Shown piece after piece: positions 9,139-17,869 of a stretch of 29,912 nt of DNA. This DNA is from Nemertoderma westbladi (lineage: Eukaryota; Xenacoelomorpha; Nemertodermatida; Nemertodermatidae), in contig JAUCBJ010007836.1 in NCBI GenBank assembly GCA_032718475.1, positions 1-29,912 on the forward strand. The letters are read 5' to 3'. The notes beneath the pieces were generated by a model. It had not been told where the DNA came from and made no database searches. It saw nothing but the letters and a program-made list of their open reading frames with translations. A program made the position numbers and the translations under genes. Each line of letters begins with the position of its first letter. Position 1 is the stretch's first letter.

Positions 9139-10389
9139 ATGGCGGAGAGACTTGTCCGAAAGAGAAAGGCGGGGCTAGGAGGAAAGGAGATACTGGTGGA
9201 TTTCACCGAGAGGCATCTGGAAGAGAAGACCCGGGGATACTACGAACGGTTGGAGAGGGGTCACGAAGCGCGACCGCTGCAGGACCATTTCAGAGAGATG
9301 CACGAACAGCGACTGGTTGGGACCTACGGGACACCGTCGCTAGACAACGCCATCTTCGAGCATTTCCACTACGTAGTGAAAGGAGACGAAGCGAAGTTCG
9401 GGATTCCGAAGTACGCAAGAGAGCCACCGAGAAAGGATTGGAAGAGGTTCGTAGAGTCCATCAGCAGAGGAGGATATATGGTCCTAGATGATGAGGGGAC
9501 CGTGAAAGACGAGGAGGGTTCGAGGAGAGGATCGGCAGGGTCGGCCAGAACCATACTCCTACATTTGGCCGCGCCAAATGGGGATATATTCCTATTCGAT
9601 CTAGGGACGTATGGAAAGAAGGATGGGCCGAAGTTGAACCGGTTGCCGAAGGCGGTGCAAACCCTTGTGAGGGAGAAGTCGACGACGAAAGTGGGATCGG
9701 CGATTCGCGACGATGCGGAGAGAATCATCGGTCCGGACACCCCCAACCTCCTGGACATGCAGACGGTCTACATGGCTATGACAGCACCAGACGGGTTGGG
9801 ACTAGTGGAGAACTCAGGCCATTGCGGAGCGGTGCCAATGGGCCAGCTAATGGGGCTCGTGTGTCACAAACCAATGGACTGGAGTAAGTTCAGAGAGGAG
9901 TACGGAGCGGAGTTGGCGAACTCGCTGAAGTGGGGAGCGAGGCTAGGGAAACAAGAGGTGTATCAATTCTGGAGAGGAGCGGTAAAGGTATATCAGAAGC
10001 AATATATCCTGCAGGAGGACTGGATAATGATAGGTTTGCTTAACCTATTCATGACCGTCATCATTGAGAAAGAACCGATGGCATTCCTGCTATCGGGATC
10101 ACCCCTGAGCTACAGAAGAGCCTTCAAGACGGCTTTCGAGGGTCTTGTAGACCACCCAGGGCTGAAGGGCGAGTCGGTGTACTATAACCACCGACATCTG
10201 GTAGACAGGGAGGTAGATACGCCGTATCAGAGATGGGAGCAGCTAGAGGCGGATAGACGAGAAGCGAAGCGATTGGAAGAAATCGCTAGACAGGAGAGGA
10301 GAGAAGCAGAAGAAAGGGAGGAGGAAGCTAGGGCGCAGAGTTACAGCTTCGAGGAACAGGCGGCCTTAGACGAACTTCGTTGGACATAG
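9139..10389 (+). CDS. Exonuclease-like domain protein of retroelement (ORF2, N-part)
   Basis: Frame 1 is open from 9112, after a TAA, and the first ATG is 9139. I do not recognise a named gene. Residues about 110-295, counted from codon 9115, resemble the DEDD 3'-5' exonuclease (RNase D/WRN-type) fold. There is a strand with acidic residues YMVLDDEGT (121-129), strand pairs ILLHLAAPNGDIFLFDLGTY (147-166), a helix LPKAVQTLV, the motif KVGSAIRDDAERI (192-204), and LLDMQ (212-216). The third motif, normally Tyr-x3-Asp, appears as YQFWR (283-287), so the last metal-binding Asp seems absent and the domain may be inactive or degenerate. The tail (about 375-424) is a highly charged, probably coiled-coil helix. 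An in-frame TAG at 10387-10389 ends this segment, but the same frame continues. If part of the BEL/Pao element, it occupies the env position. It could instead be the gag of a second element. Confidence 0.6.
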   Translation: MAERLVRKRKAGLGGKEILVDFTERHLEEKTRGYYERLERGHEARPLQDHFREMHEQRLVGTYGTPSLDNAIFEHFHYVVKGDEAKFGIPKYAREPPRKDWKRFVESISRGGYMVLDDEGTVKDEEGSRRGSAGSARTILLHLAAPNGDIFLFDLGTYGKKDGPKLNRLPKAVQTLVREKSTTKVGSAIRDDAERIIGPDTPNLLDMQTVYMAMTAPDGLGLVENSGHCGAVPMGQLMGLVCHKPMDWSKFREEYGAELANSLKWGARLGKQEVYQFWRGAVKVYQKQYILQEDWIMIGLLNLFMTVIIEKEPMAFLLSGSPLSYRRAFKTAFEGLVDHPGLKGESVYYNHRHLVDREVDTPYQRWEQLEADRREAKRLEEIARQERREAEEREEEARAQSYSFEEQAALDELRWT

Positions 10390-10920
10390 TCAGGGAGTTC
10401 GGGGGAGTCTCTAGGGCGAGAATTAGGGTGGACGGTGGGATCACCGAAACAGTCGACATCGGGATTGCAGACAACGCCCATACCAGCGGGCACCGAGGGC
10501 GATCACCCTCTAAGGAGGCTAGGGGAGCTGGAAGGATGGAAAGTCACGAGCGAGAGCCAAGGTGGGAAGGGACACAGTGGGTCCACCGGGATACCGGGGT
10601 TGGAACCACTCCCGGAGGAGGACGAGGATGACGACGAGTTCGGAGAGATGCTGCCCATCGGGAGGATAGGCCACTCGGACACGGACTAGGTTGGCGGGAG
10701 GGTGGTGATGGCCAGTGGGGCGAGAGCCTTCTGGGACAAACCCGGCAAGCGGGCCTGGGTGCACGAGGAGCCGGCGATGGATTTCGTGGGGAGCACTATC
10801 AGGTTGGGCGAGCAACCGGGGACAGCACCACGGGTAGTATTCGGGGAGACGATGCCCGGAAGGGGCGAGGAGATCGACGTGGACAGGGACGCTAACGTCC
10901 AGAAGTTCGCTTACCAGTGA
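10390..10920 (+). pseudogene. ORF2 linker, acidic, interrupted by stops
   Basis: Frame 1 of the upstream ORF continues past TAG 10387-10389 as a Gly/Pro/Ser-rich stretch that ends in an acidic patch (PEEDEDDDEFGEMLP, about 10609-10655). It meets TAG at 10687-10689, then runs on from 10690 (WDKPGKRAWVHEEP) to TGA at 10918-10920. Composition and codon choice match both flanks, so I read this as a disordered linker inside one larger ancestral protein. There is no domain, and no separate function is inferred. Confidence 0.5.
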
Positions 10921-11674
10921 CTCCACAGACCGCGGAGATCGCTTGGGACGAAAGACGACGTGGGGTGGGAGACAGACCCACCAGGAAAGAAGCTGTTTGT
11001 ACCGGTTCCAGAAAGGAACTAGTCGTCTCTACTGCCGCGAGTCGAGCCACAGGATGGGGGCGTGTCCATGGTTGCACAACCGGTGTTTGAAGTGCAACTT
11101 CCGGGGGCACTACGGACGCCAGTGCGACTGGATGGACGATGAAGAGAAGTTTAGGATCTTCGAGGAGTGGGCCGATGTCGGGGCCATGACTCGGCAACGT
11201 ATGAAGGCCCAGGAGTTCCGGTTGGGCTTCTTTAATATCAATCAGGAGGCCCACTTGGAGATCATCAAATGGAGACTTCCGTTTACCTACCAGGAAGTAG
11301 CGACGGCGGCGTCGTATGCCGGGGTGATAAATACGCAGAGGTATTTGGACAGGTGGACGCCACAGAACAGAGGGGAGTTCAGAGATTTCTTGACGGAGCA
11401 TGTGCCGCGGGCGATGAAAGTGATCCTATGGGACGCCACCAGGGGGAGACAACAGGGCCACTCGGAGGGGCCACCCGCGAAGCGATACCAGGAGCTAATA
11501 ACACCAGCGCCCAAGGAGTCGATAACCGGGATTAGTAGAGAGGTGGCGGCGAGGGTCAGGAGCCTGAAGGGAGATAAGACCAAAGGAGCGGCAGCGGCCA
11601 GGAAGCGACCAAGGGAGGAGGACGACAGAGGGAAAGAGTTGAGATGGTTCCCAAAGTCAGGAGGAACGAACTAG
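10921..11674 (+). pseudogene. ORF2 C-part with CCHC zinc knuckle and basic tail
   Basis: Frame 1 stays protein-like to about 11015 (GKKLFVPVPERN). Frame 2 then carries the coding sequence, implying a frameshift between about 11015 and 11040. Frame 2 contains CPWLHNRC and an overlapping perfect CX2CX4HX4C knuckle, CLKCNFRGHYGRQC (11084-11125), the nucleic-acid-binding motif of gag-type proteins. A helical region of about 130 residues follows (FFNINQEAHLEIIKWRLPF; YLDRWTPQNRGEFRDFL). The tail is basic (AAAARKRPREEDDRGK) and ends at TAG 11672-11674. Joined conceptually to the exonuclease-like part, the ancestral protein would have been about 850 residues. Confidence 0.55.
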
Positions 11675-12337
11675 ACTTCGATGCAACATGCCTGGAAGGC
11701 ACCACGTGAGACGTGCGAACTCCTAAGTACAAATTCAAATAATTTAAATAATTGAAAAGTGCAATTAGTATGTACGTACGTAAAAGATCATTAAGTAAAT
11801 ATAAACGAAGTAAGTACTATAGTCATGCGCCCTTTCTCAATTAGCTACTGGGTTCAATCTACTGGCTACAATCTACTAATTGACTATGACAGACAAGACA
11901 TTGGACGACATCACACTTCTTGAGTGCGACGGCACAGGAGGGGGGTGAGACTCGTTGGGAGTAAATAGGCTGAGATGAGGGTTGAGTAATAGTGCGGAGA
12001 GAGTGTGGGTGCAATTCAAGTGTGGGGGGGGGGGAGAGGCAAGAGGCAGAGTGAGGGACGAAGAGGTCTGAGAGTACGGGAGAGTTAGAGTGGAAGTGGA
12101 ACGGAGTTAGAGTGGTGTGAGTATTGGGGAAACAAAAGTCGTGTGAGAGAAGCGCACGATCGGCCCAACATGGGACGCCAGATGTCTTGATACAAGATAG
12201 GTAGAGTTGTACCAAGACGGGGTAGCAATATCATACCCATAGGGAGCGGCCTGGAAAGCCGGCTCTGAGAAAAATAGCCCCACCCCACACCCGATGGTAG
12301 ATCGGGATCCAGCGGAATTGTAGCGCACTATAGGTGG
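11675..12337. other. Noncoding 3' region of the element
   Basis: No convincing coding frame. The stretch is purine-rich on the plus strand from about 11930 to 12130, with a G run at 12022-12033. It probably corresponds to the untranslated region before the polypurine tract. Confidence 0.45.
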
Positions 12338-12397
12338 ATGCTATCTTTTCACCGGGAAGATAGCATGGGGGGGAGTGTTAGCGAATTCAATTCCGCT
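12311..12397 (+). promoter_or_regulatory. Nested inverted repeats spanning the polypurine tract and LTR edge
   Basis: Outer arms are AGCGGAATTG (12311-12320) and CAATTCCGCT (12388-12397). Inner arms are ATGCTATCTT (12338-12347) and AAGATAGCAT (12357-12366). All pairs are perfect 10-mers. The polypurine tract and the first bases of the LTR lie within the outer stem. Confidence 0.7.
12364..12375 (+). promoter_or_regulatory. Polypurine tract (plus-strand primer site)
   Basis: CATGGGGGGGAG lies directly before TGTTAGCG. A G-rich purine tract abutting a TG-initiated LTR is the classic site where plus-strand DNA synthesis starts in LTR retroelements. Confidence 0.65.
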
Positions 12398-12942
12398 AGT
12401 CACCCCATAACGTGAGCTTTAAGCAATATTGGAACTACAAGTTTGATTACCAATCAACCTTGTATCACCCCAATAAGCGGGGCGACAAACCCCAAAGGGA
12501 CACACACAGCGGGGATCAGAGGTTACACCTCCGGGAGGGAGAGAGTGACAGTAGCGGGGGGAAGCACTCCCAGAGAGATGGGAGGGCGAGAAGTGAGTTA
12601 TTAGCCAATGGGGGGAAGGCATCCACTGAGTAATGTAATACGGCCAACCAGTGCAATATATATTACCAGTTACTATGTCATTTCATTTACTTTAGTTAGT
12701 CAGTTCAGTTAGGGTAGTACGGTAACTCTTAACACAGTCTACTGCCGCCATCATTCACTTTACTTTAGTTAATCAATTACCATCTGACTGTGTCTACACT
12801 TTATCCATTTAACGTTTATATTATACATATATTGGAGAATTAACAACATCAGAACTCTCAAACGATCCTTTCACATACACACGGCGGGGACGCGTAGTTA
12901 AGATAACCGGATAAATCGGGATCCTTGGTGGATCCCGTCACA
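12376..12942 (+). repeat. Candidate 3' LTR
   Basis: The segment starts TGTTAGCGAATTC right after the polypurine tract and can be ended at CCGTCACA (12935-12942), giving TG...CA termini and a length of about 567 bp. It has no long coding frame. No second copy was found elsewhere in the window, so the right edge and target duplication cannot be confirmed. It could be the 3' LTR of the BEL/Pao element or of a nested element carrying ORF2. Confidence 0.55.
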
Positions 12943-13256
12943 AGTTTGTTTTTTATGTTTATGTTATATGATAACTATTATTTTCGTGTCGGCGTGAAAT
13001 AATAGGCCATAAAAAAAAGTAAATTGAATGCTGGGCTACAGAGTACTATTTTTTACGAAATGAAGTACCACTATCAATAACAATCTAAAAATCACTAACT
13101 TTTGCCACAATTCTGTATACAGCCCAGCCCCAGTGTACCATTATTATAAACTAACGTTTTGAACCAAATAAATAATGTTTCTATAATAAATATAGAGTTC
13201 CTGGTAATTATCTCAATGAATTTATGGGAAGAGAAAATCAAAATCAAAAGCTATAA
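12943..13256. other. AT-rich spacer with an imperfect inverted repeat
   Basis: No gene. GCTGGGCTACAGAGTAC (about 13030-13046) is imperfectly inverted at TCTGTATACAGCCCAGC (about 13112-13128). This could be a short terminal-inverted-repeat remnant. Confidence 0.45.
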
Positions 13257-13590
13257 TTATACAAAAGTTAAAATCAATTCGTCGCGCCTTGATGTATCCC
13301 CTTGAATGATGTTTACAATAGGATCGTTATTGGCATTCTCAAAATCATTAGTTACCAGAGTATCGACGATTTCGTGGCGGGGTGAAATTATCCAATTGAG
13401 CAAATTAGCACACGCTTTCACAATTTCACCTGCAAGTGCTGGATTCTTTACCGTAAGGTATCGTAGACACTGAAAACGGCTCTTCAAAATACCAAACGTA
13501 CACTCTATCATTCTACGCATTCTCTTGTGGTGCACATTGAAACGATTCTAGGCATCGGAGGTAGTGTTGATAAGGTAAGGAAGGAAGCAG
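13257..13590 (-). pseudogene. PIF/Harbinger transposase, C-terminal block
   Basis: Read on the minus strand, this matches the end of HARBI1-type DDE transposases (DDE_Tnp_4). There is a Pro-Tyr segment, an in-frame TAG, then FNVHHKRMRRMIECTFGILK, SRFQCLRYL and IVKACANLLNWI. The Glu in MIECTFGILK is the third catalytic acid and is retained. The ATG at 13535 is internal to the domain. The in-frame TAG (about 13552) and the array inserted immediately upstream show that it is a broken copy. The remaining N-terminal part lies at 14880-15436 on the same strand. Confidence 0.8.
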
Positions 13591-13966
13591 GACAATTCGG
13601 TCCCGGACAATTCGGTCCAGACAATTCGGTCCCGGACAATTTGGTCCTGAACAATTCGTTCCCATTAATTTTGTGTTTTGGGACCGAATTGTCCGGGACC
13701 TAATTGTCTGGGACCGAATTGTTCGGGACCGAATTGTCCGGATACTGATAAGGACAATTCGGTCCCAAAACATGCATATTAATGGGACCGAATTGTCCGG
13801 GACCGAATTGTCCAGGACCGAATTGTCTGGGACAGAATTGTCCGGTGCCGAATTGTCCGGGACCGAATTGTCCGGGACCGAATTGTCCGGGACCGAATAG
13901 TCCGGGACCGAATTGTCCGGGACCGAATAATCCGGGACCGAATTGTCCGGGACCAAATTTAATTGG
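13591..13966. repeat. Inverted tandem array of GGACCGAATTGTCC (foldback-like)
   Basis: From 13591 to about 13665 the 15-bp unit reads GGACAATTCGGTCCC. From about 13680 to 13960 it reads the reverse complement, GGGACCGAATTGTCC, in about 16 copies. The short spacer CCATTAATTTTGTGTTTTGG (from about 13662) recurs inverted at about 13766-13786. The array can fold into long hairpins. It interrupts the Harbinger pseudogene, so it was inserted there or expanded there. Confidence 0.85.
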
Positions 13967-14879
13967 TACCGGTACTATATAATGGTGAATATTCTAGAAC
14001 CTTAAAAGATATTACTATATGGTAGCTAGTGTTTTTTTTTTACTAACTAGTATTTTTTTTAAGATAAAAAAACAACTTTACTTATTATTAGTTATGGTAG
14101 CTATGGTGTTTTTATGGTGCTGGTGAATTATTTACAGTGCAGGCCACCAGAAAACGCAGATTTGTTCAAATGTGAACACATTTGATCAAATGTGTACCAG
14201 TGTAATGTAATGTTGTTGAACGGGACAATTGAACATAATTGAACATATTTGATTGGCAAGAACCAAAATTTTTTCGCCAAAGGATACATTTGAATACTTT
14301 TGAAACAATTTGTAATCTGGAAACTCTCTGCAGTTTGCCGCGAACTGTCACTCACTGCAGCTGGAAATGCGATAAGGATTTTGTTTACCTTTATAGTGTG
14401 CGGTTAATAGTGTCTAGAAGGTCTATGGTCTATAGTTTGTGATGTTAAGGCATCTTCTGGTGTTTCTCTGTGCCCTCTCGGTGTCAGACTAATGGCGCGA
14501 CATCTCTCTGCACTAAATTATTTATGCAAAGGTCTAGGCTCCTCCATCCATATACCCACCCACTCCCATACACTCCCATACATTCCATGAATCTCCATGT
14601 GGTCTTGTATGTAGTTCTATCTCTACCAATACAGCCCATGTAGGGGCTCTCTTATCTACCTGATATCAGGCATACAGGCGCACCGCACACAAAGCTTTAG
14701 TCTGTCCCAGCAAGTCAGCCTCCTGCCGTGTGAGGTACTAGTGTGTTATAGGTACACCCCCCCCCCCCCCCCTCAAATTTTTTTTACTAGCTGTGTTAAG
14801 ACTACTGTTAGTCAATACGCGCGAATAGTGGGCTTTTCCAGGCCAGCGAGCAGATACGTAGTTTATCTTGTAATCCACA
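13967..14879. other. No gene seen; palindrome and poly-C run
   Basis: No coding sequence is recognisable, although the middle of the Harbinger transposase (second catalytic Asp region) would be expected here. A perfect 20-bp palindrome lies at 14176-14195, and a run of 16 C lies at 14757-14772. The segment is probably inserted DNA that replaced the transposase centre. Confidence 0.5.
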
Positions 14880-15436
14880 AACCATTAGCGCGTTCATGGA
14901 ATGCTGCCTAGTGCCTATATGGCGGTATGGCGGTACTGGGTGCCACTATTGGGATGGGTGTTCCAACGGCACAGCCACATACCGATGGCACTTGGGAATG
15001 GGTAATATTCTGGAATTTCTGAGCCAGACTAAGTCTGGCAGCACTTTCTTCGGGCCAGTCAACAAATTCAGTGAACAGCTGTTCCACTATGACTTTGGTG
15101 ACTGGCCACAAAGCGGCTAACTGTTGATTTCGATGGTCCATTGGAATCAGCGATTGTCAGCATGTTGTAACCAGTTGAATAATAGCGTAAAGCTATGAGA
15201 ACCTGTTGCCGCGACAACAGGGCATAGTTGCGGTAAGTGGGGTGGTTCAAGTATGCTCCAATTCTTTCGATGAGATTATTCAATTGTTGGCCAGTCAAAT
15301 GGAATCGCTTCATGAAATTAGATTCAGGGACGAACTGGGCGGCACATCGAATGCTAAGTGCCTCCTCCTCATTCCAAGATTTTTCATCGTCACTAGAAGA
15401 GCCTTGCAAAAAGTCGGTGGAACTATCTAAATTCAT
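14880..15436 (-). pseudogene. PIF/Harbinger transposase, N-terminal block
   Basis: The minus-strand ORF from ATG 15434-15436 begins with an acidic leader, then FMKRFHLTGQQLNNLIERIG, QQVLIALRYYSTG, and SKSTVSRFV, the helix-turn-helix region of HARBI1-like transposases. After a frameshift near 15100-15140, another frame continues with FVDWPEESAARLSLAQKFQN and VPSVCGCAVGTPIPIVAPS. This is the block that normally holds GxxDGTHIxI. The first catalytic Asp is replaced (AVGT in place of the usual DGT), so the enzyme is dead even apart from the frameshift. Harbinger elements are cut-and-paste DNA transposons with 3-bp target duplications. I did not find the terminal inverted repeats. Confidence 0.8.
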
Positions 15437-17405
15437 TGTAAATTTGATTGTAATTACAGTATTATTAGTAAAATTTTTATCTTGAATAAAAAAATGTTAT
15501 TAATTAATGTTTAAGTTCTGCATCCGTGATATTATTCTAAAAGTAGATGAAAATGAAATAAAATATTTAAATTAATTCTTACCGGCATTTATCCTCACGA
15601 ATAATGCAACAAACAGCATCAGGTTTAGTAATAACATTTTTGTTATGAAAGGTTCATCGATACGTTACGATCAAACGTTAGGTTGCCCCTCAATTATTGC
15701 GTTGAGTTGTTGCGGGTTGCGGATTGTCGAGCCTGCAAATTAGTAATTGTTATTTAATTTAAAGTATTTGGCTTTTAATTGTCTCTGTTTGAATAACTTC
15801 CACACTATATGAACTATAAGTGCGATACTTTCCTTCAACAACCCAGACTGGCCTACACTAACCCAGACTGAACCATATCAACACAGACTGACCTCTACAC
15901 GAACCCCAGACTAACGTTCACCAACCCCAGAGCAACACCTACTCTAAAGCCAGATTAACTACACAAACAACGCGATGCACATACGAATATTCCAATGCCA
16001 GGATGCCAACCCATAATGACCTATGTACACTTACCAGACTAACACCAACTAACACAAACCAACCCGAAAAGATTAGGGGAATCTATAGATTCCGTTTCTG
16101 GCTAAAATTATCGACCCTGGCATTTCGTTAGCAGATTTCACAAATATAAAATCAAGCGGATAGGTATATTCAACCGCAATATTCTCAGATTAACTTTCAG
16201 AGAACACATAATGTTGTGTAGCGTCCTAACAATGTAATACTACAGAAAAACCACGTTGGAGTATCTAAAGCACAATTATTACTGTAGCATGTCAGGTGTT
16301 GTATAGGTGCGTGTATTTAACGTATTGATTAATAATGTGAACCAGCGGTCATTTAATATTTAGGGCGGATAATGACGTGGTACCAATGCCAATGCCTAAT
16401 GACGATTGTAACAATGCCTATTGTGTATATCTATCTAGTGTTGTAATAGAAAAATACTAACCTCGTAGGAAAGCTAAATAACGTTAGTTGTGATCCACGA
16501 AATTTTGGAAATGAATTCAATCTACGCTATACAGCTTTCTTTTACTGGAGGAAAGTCTTACACTGCAGCTCCTCCTAAAATATTAACCAATAACGAAGCT
16601 GGCCATCATTGTTAGGAAAACGTATGCTGCATCCTTATTGGTTGTGTCGAAAATGAATAATACAGTACTACACAATTCAACAACTTTTCTGCCACGTGTC
16701 ATCAAATGTAAAATGGAACAGCCAAAGATTTCATGGAACATCAAGGAACCGCAGCATAGAGTTAGCTTTTTAAATTTTATATAGAAACAATTTTTTTGTT
16801 TTTAGTTTTCTGTTCCACTGTCCAATGCAAAGCAGCAGCTTGATCGATAGCTGACAATCCTGGGGGAATTTCCAATTAAGAAGCCCTCACCCCTGGTTCG
16901 TGTGGCAGCATCGTTTGGGCATAGAGTCCTTGCTTTCATCCTTCAGTGGTCGATAAATTGGAACCAAGGCAACTTGGAAAACAGAGTAGAAAGGTTTACT
17001 GTGGAAGATCACCCGTGGTGGTGAACAGGCATTCCTTGGCTTAAAGCCTAGATTCTCCCATTCAATTTCAAGTTTTTGAATTGTGGTTACTTATCTTCCA
17101 AGTACACTTTCACTTTCACGTCACGCCACCACGGACGCATTTTCAGGTACTAAAAAGTTGTACAGTGATATTTGTATATTTACATTTTAACTTTAAATTT
17201 ACATCTAATAAAATGTACAACATTATAGGCTCATTCAGTTAAAGTCCTAGAACAAAAGAACAAAAGTTTAGAACAAAAGTTCTAAACTGAGGACTGCTGA
17301 GGACAACTAACAAGTCTCAGGATGGCACGTAAACTTTATGTTACATTGGGTTCACTGTGTGAAGTGCAAAACGCACAATGAGACAGTCAATCAGACACTA
17401 TATAA
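15437..17405. other. Gene-free AT-rich stretch with degenerate CCAGACT repeats
   Basis: No protein domain is seen on either strand. From about 15835 to 15965 the word ACCCAGACTGACC recurs loosely about five times at roughly 22-bp spacing. A perfect hairpin lies at 17265-17288, with arms AGTTTAGAAC and GTTCTAAACT and an AAAA loop. Confidence 0.5.
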
Positions 17406-17606
17406 CATTGGAGGTGTCCATTAGTCTCCCCTAGCTTGACACTAGAACAAAATCGCCTCCGCTTTGCAGGACATTGCTTTCGCCGTGAGGACCAGCCAGT
17501 GCATAATCTTGTACTTTGGCGGCCTCATGGAGTGAATAAACATGGTGGACAGCCCATGACTTTCTTGAGACGCATCTTAAAGGACACTGGTCTTCAGGGC
17601 TCCTAG
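17406..17606 (+). pseudogene. LINE reverse-transcriptase polyprotein, extreme C-terminus (copy 1)
   Basis: The open frame encodes NRLRFAGHCFRREDQPVHNL followed by VLWRPHGVNKHGGQPMTF and LRRILKDTGL. This is the typical C-terminal tail of non-LTR retrotransposon ORF2 (RLRFAGHxxR...LLW.P...R.RG.P...F...L..D.G). It ends at TAG 17604-17606, earlier than copy 2. The 5'-truncated fragment is expected from incomplete reverse transcription during LINE insertion. Confidence 0.75.
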
Positions 17607-17693
17607 CTGTGGCGGTATAATAAATTATTGTATAAGTGTACTGTGTCCCTGTTCATTATGAAGGGAATATATGCGAAGCGACATTTGGACATT

Positions 17694-17694
<1 letters not shown>

Positions 17695-17730
<36 letters not shown>
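17695..17730 (+). repeat. Poly-C run (36 C)
   Basis: Uninterrupted C homopolymer, unusually long for an animal genome. The real length is uncertain because such runs are hard to sequence. Confidence 0.9.
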
Positions 17731-17733
<3 letters not shown>

Positions 17734-17869
17734 TAGAAAACCAGGATTGGTTTAATTTTACATATTTAAAAACATTAACATTTCAATAGACTAGGCCCTA
17801 CAGGGTGTCGAGTCGAAGCACAATATCCACTACTCCCTACCCCCCTCCCCTCCACCAATACCAATCATT

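Larger units (their letters stand above)
3374..12942 (+). mobile_element. BEL/Pao LTR retrotransposon, decayed, with extra downstream ORF (proposed extent)
   Basis: This is the proposed extent of one element. It covers gag (3374-5968), pol (5902-7903), a tandem-repeat spacer, a second coding region (9139-11674), a polypurine tract (12364-12375) and a 3' LTR candidate (12376-12942). All coding parts lie on the plus strand, are purine-rich and favour AGA/AGG arginine codons, which supports a common origin. BEL/Pao elements normally encode gag, protease, reverse transcriptase, RNase H and integrase between LTRs, and some carry an additional ORF after pol. Against a single unit, no 5' LTR was recognised, and a nested second element covering 8681-12942 would explain the same order. 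The copy cannot be functional because of multiple stops, frameshifts and a large deletion in pol. Confidence 0.5.

Noticed and set aside
12412-12633. Small ORF inside the LTR candidate
   Set aside because: It lies in the predicted LTR, resembles no family, and is overlapped by an open reverse frame.
13513-13956. Frames encoding repeated VPDNS or GTELS peptides
   Set aside because: They are translations of the 15-bp inverted array, open on both strands. The unit length, a multiple of 3, explains the regular peptide.
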